From an uncultured Prevotella sp. (lineage in GTDB: Bacteria > Bacteroidota > Bacteroidia > Bacteroidales > Bacteroidaceae): 32,654 bases of DNA. The stretch covers positions 1 through 32,654 of the forward strand of contig CAMOGW010000021.1 of the NCBI GenBank assembly GCA_946614435.1, in the 5' to 3' direction. The notes under the pieces were generated by a model. It did not search any database. It saw only the letters and a program-made list of their open reading frames with translations, and was not told where the DNA came from. The position numbers and the translations under genes are program-made. Below, piece by piece: positions 1-5,402 of this stretch (position 1 is its first letter; every line of letters begins with the position of its first letter).

Positions 1-2
1 AG

Positions 3-125
3 GTAAGTGAAAAATCTGACATGGCAAAATCCTGGGCCGCTCGGCTTTGCCGCTTGACACAGCAAGAACTTTTTGTTGCTCAGGAACTTAGAAAAATAAA
101 TAAACTAAAGTGCTGCGGAATTTAG
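3..125 (+). other. possible 3' end of an ORF entering the window
   Basis: One plus-strand frame is open from the left edge and stops at TAG 123-125, giving about 40 residues that include WAARLCRLTQQELFVAQEL, a basic helical segment. The piece is more GC-rich than the island that follows it. I do not recognise a family, and an open frame of this length at a contig edge can arise by chance. It may be the tail of a real gene or a remnant bordering the AT-rich island. Confidence 0.2.
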
Positions 126-174
126 GATTTTTGTTTTTTTCTTGTGAAATTATGCGAATTTGAACTTTTTTTTA

Positions 175-182
175 TAAATTTG
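175..182 (+). promoter_or_regulatory. candidate -7 box upstream of the first island gene
   Basis: TAAATTTG matches the Bacteroidetes -7 consensus TAnnTTTG and lies 77 bases before the ATG at 260. No TTTG element sits at the usual 19-20 base spacing, so the call is tentative. It would drive the short-spaced pair at 260 and 633. Confidence 0.3.
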
Positions 183-259
183 CCCCCAGAAAGAAATAGT
201 ATTTTTGTTATGCTATTGATGATATTATTAAAAGTATTATTCTATAAACTCTAGAAGTT

Positions 260-613
260 ATGAAAGAAAATGAGATAATCATACAAGTCCTTATTACAAG
301 TGAGGACATATCAAAGAAAAGAGGTAGTTATATATGGACTATAAATGGTTTCAATGAGTTTGAAACTATAGTGAATCAATTGCATTATGGTCGTAACGAA
401 GCAATTTATGTGCATATTCCTGAAGCTACAGATATTGACGTTATTGAAAAGCAAATTGCTATTATGTGCAATACTCTAATTAAAAACGGTAAAGTTCAAA
501 GTGCTTTTGTTTCTCGAATGCCTATGCCTGCTAATTGTGAAGGTATCCATACTGTTTATGGGGAGAACAATAAACTAAAAGAAGATAGGTTTATGATAGT
601 ATATACAATGTAA
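260..613 (+). CDS. uncharacterised 117-residue protein
   Basis: I do not recognise this protein. It is 117 residues, acidic to neutral, with no signal peptide, membrane segment or cysteine cluster, so it is probably cytoplasmic and globular. Its pattern of alternating short strands and helices resembles small single-domain proteins such as immunity proteins, but nothing in the sequence proves that role. It begins with ATG 260 and is followed after 19 bases by the LRR gene at 633, so the two are probably co-transcribed. Base composition is strikingly AT-rich compared with the genes from 3.7 kb onward, with heavy use of A/T-ending codons, which suggests horizontal acquisition. Confidence 0.7.
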   Translation: MKENEIIIQVLITSEDISKKRGSYIWTINGFNEFETIVNQLHYGRNEAIYVHIPEATDIDVIEKQIAIMCNTLIKNGKVQSAFVSRMPMPANCEGIHTVYGENNKLKEDRFMIVYTM

Positions 614-632
614 ATAGTTAATAGAGTTCAAT

Positions 633-1388
633 ATGAAATCTTACACATTTATAATAGACGAACATACCGATTTTGAAAAACTTGAAATCGATAAAAATTT
701 GAAAAAGGTGACTATTAAATGGGGAAGTAATATTTCAGAGCAAGAAAAGACTTGGTTGTGTCAAAAAACAAGATCCTTTATTTATAGGTTACCCAGTAAG
801 GCAAATGGACTTAGGACTCTTGATATTTCACAATTAGTAGGAATAAATAGTTTCACGCTAGGTAAAGAATACAATTGCTTAGTTGAATGTTTTTTTTCTG
901 ACACTGTAAAAGAAATAATTTTTTTAGAAGCAGAATCATTAAGATCAATACATGCTAGTGGTGCGACAAAAATACATATAAAGAAAGCACCGTGTTTGGA
1001 AATTATTGACTATGGAATGGATCTTGAGGAATTGTCATTGCCTGAAACAGGTATAACTGATATAACTATTCCTGCAAATGTAATACTCTCAAATAAAGCA
1101 TTTAGAAATTGCCAAAATCTTAGAAGTGTCACTATGAGTTCGGGAACAGATTTGCAACCAGGAACATTTGAGAATTGCTACAATTTGCGTGAAGTGACTT
1201 TACCTGATGATTTGTTAGTTATAGAACCTACTGTTTTCAAAAATTGCTCTCATCTCAGATATATTAACGGAGGTAAAGGAGTAATGCACGCTTTCCCCTC
1301 TGCTTTTGAAGGATGTAAAGAATTAGAGAGAATGGATAGCTGTTCATTTTACAAGTACACTGATTTAAATTATTTAGATATACACTGA
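633..1388 (+). CDS. BspA-type leucine-rich-repeat protein
   Basis: This is a 251-residue protein with LRR_5 (BspA/TpLRR-type) repeats in the second half. Visible repeats include NKAFRNCQNLRSVTM, PGTFENCYNLREVTL, PTVFKNCSHLRYI and PSAFEGCKELERM, spaced about 23 residues apart and beginning near residue 150. The first half has degenerate leucine-rich strands. BspA-type repeats mediate protein or surface binding in Bacteroidales and are often on secreted proteins. This one has no signal peptide or sorting domain, so an intracellular or accessory role is more likely. It follows the 117-residue gene by 19 bases and shares its AT-rich composition. The binding partner cannot be inferred. Confidence 0.8.
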   Translation: MKSYTFIIDEHTDFEKLEIDKNLKKVTIKWGSNISEQEKTWLCQKTRSFIYRLPSKANGLRTLDISQLVGINSFTLGKEYNCLVECFFSDTVKEIIFLEAESLRSIHASGATKIHIKKAPCLEIIDYGMDLEELSLPETGITDITIPANVILSNKAFRNCQNLRSVTMSSGTDLQPGTFENCYNLREVTLPDDLLVIEPTVFKNCSHLRYINGGKGVMHAFPSAFEGCKELERMDSCSFYKYTDLNYLDIH

Positions 1389-1430
1389 AATATTTCAATA
1401 CGCCCGCGCAAATCTACTAGCATTTATGTA

Positions 1431-2396
1431 GTGCGAAATAATATTAAGAAATTTGTTAACAGTCTTAAGCAAAAGGAAATCGTTAATGCTGAAAGTTATT
1501 TGGCAGAAAACTTTTTTTGTTCTTCTTGTATTCAAGATTGTATATTAATAAAATATGTAAGTGATATTAAGAGATGGATTGTATGGTCTCTGACAGAGTT
1601 TAGATTCTACGTTACAAAAAATGATGGCAGTCATGGTTTTCATGAAGGAGATATGATATCCTTCAAATTTGAAAATATACCTTCTATTACAATTGATGAT
1701 CAAATCAACATTCAGTATTCTGAGATATACGTCATAGATTTAAATAATGTAACAAAAATAACAAAAGATAATGTATATGAATTAGGATGTGATGAAGAAG
1801 TATTAGAGTATTATAATCCAAAACAAAGTATTGCTCAAAAATACAAAGAGATAGTGGATGAAATTAATAAAATAGATATTCCTGCAATTATTGACTCATA
1901 TTTTATAAAAACCGAAGTATATTGGCATACATATCCAGGAAGAGATGATTCTGAGATTTATGAGAAAACAGCAAAATCAGACTATTCCGATGTGTATTTA
2001 GAGAAATTTCTTCCACAAGAGCATATAAGTGATTATACTAATGGGTGTCGTCCATATGATTATGATGAAGTTGGCAAAAACAAAGAATTGCAATTAGAGG
2101 CTGATGCAGAAGCTAAAGTTTTAAGAGATAAAGCCCGCAAATATTATTCTAAAGAAGAACACATATGGACGCTAATGCAAGACTATATTTATAAGAGAAG
2201 GCAATTTGAAAGTTATATTGAATTGAAATACCACCTTCTAACAGCTAAAAGATTTCTTTATTATCGATACTTTGCTGATGAGAAGGAATTTATCAAAAGA
2301 TTATACAAATATACGTGGAGCGATATACAAAACGATAGAAAATATTACGAAGAGATTGAAAGATATAGTTCTCCTTATGATTATATTTTAGCATAA
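1431..2396 (+). CDS. uncharacterised 321-residue protein
   Basis: I do not recognise this family. The frame opens at GTG 1431; the nearby ATG at 1426 runs straight into a stop, and no ATG occurs in frame until well into the protein, so GTG is the best start unless the 5' end has been lost. The product is soluble-looking, rich in Tyr, Lys, Glu and Asp, with a charged helical stretch around residues 215-245 and Tyr-rich helices to the C terminus. A short GC-rich stretch at 1401-1411 sits just before the start, out of keeping with the AT-rich surroundings, and could mark a recombination joint. It belongs to the same low-GC island as the two genes before it. Confidence 0.65.
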   Translation: MRNNIKKFVNSLKQKEIVNAESYLAENFFCSSCIQDCILIKYVSDIKRWIVWSLTEFRFYVTKNDGSHGFHEGDMISFKFENIPSITIDDQINIQYSEIYVIDLNNVTKITKDNVYELGCDEEVLEYYNPKQSIAQKYKEIVDEINKIDIPAIIDSYFIKTEVYWHTYPGRDDSEIYEKTAKSDYSDVYLEKFLPQEHISDYTNGCRPYDYDEVGKNKELQLEADAEAKVLRDKARKYYSKEEHIWTLMQDYIYKRRQFESYIELKYHLLTAKRFLYYRYFADEKEFIKRLYKYTWSDIQNDRKYYEEIERYSSPYDYILA

Positions 2397-2659
2397 TTCG
2401 CAACTAATGGCTACTATAGAGAGTTCTAATGCTCAGTCTGATTCTTTATTCTTGGCGCAACTTCAACAAATCAAAGTACATCAGACGAGTGTCTAATTTG
2501 ACTGGAGTATCCTTCTTTCCCATAGTATAGGCAAATTCCCCCGTTCGGTCGGATTTTCAATCCGATCTCTTTGGTTGTAAAGATAGCAAAAATTCCGATA
2601 ATAGCCAAAGATTCTTTATAAATTCAAGCAAAAATCAGCGATTACAGGCAATAATATAA
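2397..2659. other. intergenic stretch closing the AT-rich island
   Basis: No convincing gene is present. A short hairpin has arms at 2549-2555 and 2559-2565 (TCGGATT/AATCCGA with a 3-base loop). A 25-codon minus-strand reading frame from ATG 2523 to a stop at 2446 encodes a basic peptide starting MGKKDTPVKLDTRLM. It may be a relic of a mobile-element gene, but I cannot assign it. Base composition changes from AT-rich to intermediate across this stretch. Confidence 0.4.
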
Positions 2660-2686
2660 AAAAGTGTGCCAAAGTGGTACACTTTT
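2660..2686. promoter_or_regulatory. 11-bp inverted repeat, likely antitoxin operator
   Basis: AAAAGTGTGCC at 2660-2670 and GGTACACTTTT at 2676-2686 form an inverted repeat with a single G/T mismatch and a 5-base spacer. It covers the position where the -33 element of the promoter at 2700 should be. Phd/YefM-family antitoxins normally bind such palindromes and repress their own operon, so this is a plausible autoregulatory operator. Confidence 0.5.
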
Positions 2687-2699
2687 CATTTTTATTTTG

Positions 2700-2707
2700 T
2701 ACCTTTG
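2700..2707 (+). promoter_or_regulatory. -7 box of the antitoxin promoter
   Basis: TACCTTTG is a full match to TAnnTTTG, 24 bases before ATG 2732. It lies downstream of the in-frame GTG at 2666, so that GTG would be upstream of the transcript start. This decides the start in favour of 2732. Confidence 0.65.
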
Positions 2708-2731
2708 CGTCAGGAACAAAAATATAGGACG

Positions 2732-2989
2732 ATGATAGTTGTATCAGGTAGAGATTACAGAGCAAATCTGGCCAAATATTACGGATTGGCCCAGAAGGGT
2801 GAAGATGTTGTTGTAAAAGCCAGATATGGCAGTTGGAAAGTTGTTTCCATCACAGAAGATGATGTGGTGGTGAACAAGAGGAATCTACCCCAAGAACTGC
2901 GCAATGCTCTCTTGGAGGTCAAGGAGTCCATGGAAGGTAAGAAGAAGCTGATGACCTGGGAGGAACTTGTCAATGATTTGGACGATTGA
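2732..2989 (+). CDS. Phd/YefM-like type II antitoxin
   Basis: This 85-residue protein resembles Phd/YefM-family antitoxins. The N terminus, MIVVSGRDYRANLAKYYGLA, has the strand-helix pattern of the DNA-binding half, followed by the strand VVVKARYGSWKVVSI. The acidic C-terminal helix ends EELVNDLDD, where such proteins wrap their toxin. The ATG at 2732 is chosen because the promoter and operator lie just before it. The downstream frame starts inside its last codons (2973), a 17-base overlap typical of toxin-antitoxin operons, but that downstream gene is only a stub. This leaves the antitoxin without a full-length partner in the window. The family call rests on pattern and context, not on a search. 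Confidence 0.65.
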   Translation: MIVVSGRDYRANLAKYYGLAQKGEDVVVKARYGSWKVVSITEDDVVVNKRNLPQELRNALLEVKESMEGKKKLMTWEELVNDLDD

Positions 2990-3119
2990 CTTCACCACGG
3001 AGTTCTCCCGGGGTGCCAAGGTACTGAAGAAGCGGTACAAGAGTTTCTTCCGCCGTATGGAAGGCGTGTCGCCCGCCGAGTTCCGCGAGCGCGTCACTTT
3101 TTCCGGCCAATCGCAATAA
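2973..3119 (+). pseudogene. truncated RelE/ParE-like toxin fused to an AraC-like tail
   Basis: This 48-codon frame overlaps the antitoxin end in the manner of a toxin gene. Residues 1-22 (MIWTIDFTTEFSRGAKVLKK and onward) fit the first strand and helix of RelE/ParE-type mRNA interferases or gyrase toxins, which are normally 85-105 residues. The catalytic C-terminal strands are absent. Residues 25-41, FFRRMEGVSPAEFRERV, instead resemble the last helix of AraC regulators (consensus F..K..G.SP.EYR). The simplest reading is a deletion joining two genes, leaving an inactive stub. Alternatively it is a natural short peptide of unknown role; the similarity on both sides is short. Confidence 0.45.
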
Positions 3120-3136
3120 GTTTGCGAAAAAAGTTG

Positions 3137-3144
3137 TATCTTTG
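3137..3144 (+). promoter_or_regulatory. -7 box of the MNT gene promoter
   Basis: TATCTTTG matches TAnnTTTG, 26 bases upstream of ATG 3171. The upstream TTTG at 3121-3124 is only 12 bases away, too near for a classic -33 element. Confidence 0.55.
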
Positions 3145-3170
3145 TCGCCAGATACTAAAACGACACGCTT

Positions 3171-3479
3171 ATGAGTACACAGATGATGCAGCAGACGATA
3201 GCCAACTATTTCAAGACTCAGCCAGTCCTAAAGGCATGGCTCTTCGGCTCCTTCGCCCGGGGCGAGGAGACACCGCGGAGTGATGTCGATATTCTTTTCG
3301 TTCCTGACCGTTCCGGCAAGCCCTTCACGCTCTTCACACATGGCGGCATGCTGATGGACTTGCAAGAACTGCTTGGCCGTAATGTCGATTTGGTGGAGGA
3401 AGGTTCGCTCCGTCCCTATGCCGCAGAGAGTGCTAACCGCGATAAAATATTGATTTATGAGAGAAAGAGCGAGAGATAA
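3171..3479 (+). CDS. minimal nucleotidyltransferase (MNT) antitoxin
   Basis: This 102-residue protein belongs to the minimal nucleotidyltransferase family of HEPN/MNT toxin-antitoxin pairs. The signature is complete: FGSFARG with Gly26-Ser27, the acidic pair Asp38 and Asp40 in SDVDIL, and a third acidic residue at Asp73 in NVDLVEE. This is the GSX10DXD arrangement that binds Mg-ATP. In studied pairs (MntA/HepT) the MNT protein adds AMP to a tyrosine of the HEPN RNase and silences it. Here the following HEPN frame begins inside the last codons of this gene (ATG 3457) but ends after 25 residues, so the antitoxin is orphaned. Length is normal for the family. Confidence 0.85.
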   Translation: MSTQMMQQTIANYFKTQPVLKAWLFGSFARGEETPRSDVDILFVPDRSGKPFTLFTHGGMLMDLQELLGRNVDLVEEGSLRPYAAESANRDKILIYERKSER

Positions 3480-3534
3480 GGGACGCTTGGAGGACATTGT
3501 CGAGTACTCTAGCAATGTGACGAATCTTATATAG
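3457..3534 (+). pseudogene. truncated HEPN (DUF86/HepT-like) toxin
   Basis: The frame beginning at ATG 3457 overlaps the MNT gene by 23 bases and encodes MRERARDKGRLEDIVEY and a few more residues before TAG 3532-3534. The start is characteristic of DUF86/HepT proteins (M-R-x-x-x-R-D-K-x-R-L-x-x-I), which are usually 110-120 residues. The RNase motif RxxxxHxxY lies in the missing part. The stop comes just before the palindromic promoter repeat at about 3554, so insertion of that repeat or an associated deletion may have truncated the gene. Confidence 0.65.
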
Positions 3535-3553
3535 GGTCGTTATCTGGCAGCTT

Positions 3554-3685
3554 CTTCCTTTGGCTTTTCTCTCGTTTTTTCGTAACTCTGCGTTTCCAGC
3601 GCGAAGTTACTGATACTCGGCAATGCAAAAGAAAAGCCTGATTTTCTTTTGCATTGCTCTCATTTTTTCGTAACTTTGCGACAAA
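3554..3685 (+). repeat. palindromic promoter-bearing repeat, copy set 1
   Basis: This shares a patterned unit with 9985-10154: a T/C-rich spacer (TTTTCTCTCGTTTTTTCG), a -7-like box (TAACTCTG at 3583-3590, TAACTTTG at 3671-3678), then TTCCAGCGCGAAGTTACT and ACTCGG. Between the two boxes lies a perfect 15-bp inverted repeat (3621-3635 and 3642-3656, 6-base loop) whose right arm supplies the TTTG at 3648-3651. The sequence GTAACT...AGTTAC also makes the region around the first box self-complementary. It looks like a dispersed non-coding element rather than a gene. Confidence 0.7.
3648..3678 (+). promoter_or_regulatory. promoter of the M48 protease gene
   Basis: TTTG at 3648-3651 and TAACTTTG at 3671-3678 are separated by 19 bases, a full Bacteroidetes sigma-70-type promoter. 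A second, weaker version lies just upstream (TTTG 3559-3562, TAACTCTG 3583-3590). Transcription would begin near 3685 and run into the gene at 3729. Confidence 0.7.
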
Positions 3686-3728
3686 AATAGGAAGGGAATG
3701 CTTTTTCCTGACGAAAAAATAAGAAAAA

Positions 3729-4640
3729 ATGTATAGAGAAATGAAAAGTTTGAAGCTATTTCTACTGTCGGTAGTGGCTACGCTTTTGGTAGGTTGTGGC
3801 ACTACTTCTTATGTTCCCATCACGGGACGTTCACAGAACTTGTTGGTAAGCGACGAGCAGGTGCTGAGCCTCTCAACCCAGCAGTATCAAGAGTATATGC
3901 AGACGGCTAAGACCTCGACCAATGCTGCCAATACGGAACTGGTGAAACGGGTGGGGCAGAAACTGGCTACGGCCGTGGTGTCATATCTGAACCAAAACGG
4001 ACTGGGAGCCGATGCGCAGAAATATGCGTGGGAGTTCAATCTGGTACAGGACAATCAGGTGAATGCTTTCTGTATGCCCGGCGGAAAGATTGTGGTGTAT
4101 GAGGGACTGCTGCCTGTGACAAAGGATGAGGCTTCGCTGGCCATCGTGCTGGGACATGAGATTGCGCATGCCGTGGCTAAGCACTCAGCCGAACGACTGA
4201 GCAATGCCTACAAAAGTCAGTATGGTGCGCAGATTGTAGGAATGGTGGCGCAACAGGCCGGCCTAAGTAGTGGCACGCAACAGCTGGTGGCACTGGGGAC
4301 GTCGCTCGGTTCAAAGCTGTGGACATCGGGCTTCTCGCGCAAGCAGGAGAGCGAGGCCGACCACATGGGACTCGTCTTTGCCGCGATGGCTGGCTATGAC
4401 CCTAATGTGGCCGTTACGTTCTGGCAGCGCATGGCTCAGCAAGGTAGTGGCGGCGGTGGCCTGTTCAGTGATCACCCGTCGGACGCTAAGCGAGTGAAAG
4501 ACATTCAGGGCTGGGTGCCTGAGGCTTTGAAGTACTACAAGCCGGCTCCTGTAGTGACAGCTGCTCCTAAGAGTACTACCACGACTAAAAGGACAACGAC
4601 TGTTAAGAAAAAGACTAATAAGACGAGTAAGAAAAGATAG
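3729..4640 (+). CDS. M48-family metalloprotease lipoprotein
   Basis: This is a 303-residue zinc metallopeptidase of family M48, similar in layout to the outer-membrane quality-control proteases BepA and LoiP. A lipoprotein signal ends in LLVGC, with the lipidated Cys at residue 23. The zinc motif HEIAH is at about 143-147 and the third-ligand motif ESEAD at about 207-211. A low-complexity Thr/Lys tail (TTTTKRTTTVKKK) follows residue 280, and the TPR domain of BepA is absent. The protein should sit in the periplasm anchored to a membrane and degrade misfolded envelope proteins. The ATG at 3741 gives a more typical lipoprotein start (MKSLKLF) and is an equally good choice. It is monocistronic with its own promoter and a hairpin terminator shared with aat. 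Confidence 0.9.
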   Translation: MYREMKSLKLFLLSVVATLLVGCGTTSYVPITGRSQNLLVSDEQVLSLSTQQYQEYMQTAKTSTNAANTELVKRVGQKLATAVVSYLNQNGLGADAQKYAWEFNLVQDNQVNAFCMPGGKIVVYEGLLPVTKDEASLAIVLGHEIAHAVAKHSAERLSNAYKSQYGAQIVGMVAQQAGLSSGTQQLVALGTSLGSKLWTSGFSRKQESEADHMGLVFAAMAGYDPNVAVTFWQRMAQQGSGGGGLFSDHPSDAKRVKDIQGWVPEALKYYKPAPVVTAAPKSTTTTKRTTTVKKKTNKTSKKR

Positions 4641-4655
4641 TGGCGTTTAAAAAAG

Positions 4656-4705
4656 AAATCATCTCATCCCGACAGACGGATTCAGTCAGCGGATGAGATG
4701 ATTTT
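4656..4705. terminator. hairpin between convergent M48 and aat genes
   Basis: The arms at 4656-4669 (AAATCATCTCATCC) and 4691-4704 (GGATGAGATGATTT) are perfectly complementary over 14 bases with a 21-base loop. The right arm and part of the loop are inside the last codons and stop of aat, so one palindrome probably ends transcription from both sides. No long T-run follows on either strand beyond four Ts on the plus strand. Confidence 0.6.
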
Positions 4706-5398
4706 CATATATTCATCGTAGTCGATGTAACGACCGCCCATCGACTTCAAATGCGGTGTCTCGAGTTGACAGTCAATCAGCGAGCCACCGCATGATTGCA
4801 TCATTCTTGCCAGAGCAATAAGGGCCAGCTTGGAGCCGCTGGGAACCAGTGAGAACATGCTTTCGCCAAAAAAGGCATTGCCAATGTTTACGCCGTAGAG
4901 ACCGCCTACGAGGTGCTCGGAGGACTCGGAGGGCTCGGAGGACTCGGAGAGCTCGGATTTCTCTGAGTTTTCAGAGAGCTCGGAGCTCTCTGAGCTCCAA
5001 ACCTCTACGCTGGCGGCAAAGCCCTGCCGATGAAGCTCGATATAGGCCGCAGTCATCTCGGGACCCAACCAAGCCATATCTTCATTGATGCGCAGTCGTC
5101 CGCAGTTGCGTATCACTTCCTCAAAGTCTTCATTGAAGCTCACACGATAGCGATGCTTGTTCATCAGCGTGCGCATGGAATGGGAAACGTGTATCTCGTC
5201 TGGGAAAATCACGAAGCGCTTTTTAGGACAGTACCAAACGGGCTTGTCGTAGCGGAAGGCATACCACGGAAAGATGCCATACTGATAGGCAAGCAACAGG
5301 CGGTCAACGCTGAGGTCGCCACCAACAGCCAAGCATCCGTCCTCATCGGCCAGATGGGGATCGGGGAACCATAATTCGTCGTCGAGTTGGAAGATCAT
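4682..5398 (-). CDS. aat: leucyl/phenylalanyl-tRNA-protein transferase
   Basis: Aat transfers Leu or Phe from aminoacyl-tRNA to proteins with N-terminal Lys or Arg, creating N-degrons for ClpS-ClpAP. Family landmarks are all present: FPDPHLADEDGCLAVGGDLS near the N terminus, GIFPWY, LHRQGFAASVEVW, LVGGLYGVNIGNAFFGESMF, SKLALIAL and IDCQLETPHLKSMGG. Start ATG 5398 lies four bases after the clpA stop, so the genes are translationally close. The oddity is an insertion of nine tripeptides of the form xSE (residues 135-161) between VEVW and LVGG, where relatives have only a few residues. It falls at a surface turn next to the conserved core and may be tolerated. Without it the length would be near 210 residues, usual for Bacteroidetes Aat. 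Confidence 0.95.
   Translation of the reverse strand: MIFQLDDELWFPDPHLADEDGCLAVGGDLSVDRLLLAYQYGIFPWYAFRYDKPVWYCPKKRFVIFPDEIHVSHSMRTLMNKHRYRVSFNEDFEEVIRNCGRLRINEDMAWLGPEMTAAYIELHRQGFAASVEVWSSESSELSENSEKSELSESSEPSESSEHLVGGLYGVNIGNAFFGESMFSLVPSGSKLALIALARMMQSCGGSLIDCQLETPHLKSMGGRYIDYDEYMKIISSAD
4915..4996 (-). repeat. nine 9-bp units inside aat encoding (xSE)9
   Basis: On the plus strand the block reads as nine consecutive 9-base units such as GCTCGGAGG, ACTCGGAGG, GCTCGGAGA and TCTCTGAGT. The units keep frame and encode SSE, SSE, LSE, NSE, KSE, LSE, SSE, PSE and SSE. Related units occur in the intergenic hairpin at 21334-21378. Confidence 0.85.
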
Positions 5399-5402
5399 AT
5401 CG

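Noticed and set aside
2666..2731. GTG 2666 as antitoxin start
   Set aside because: The promoter box at 2700 lies downstream of it, so it would not be transcribed.
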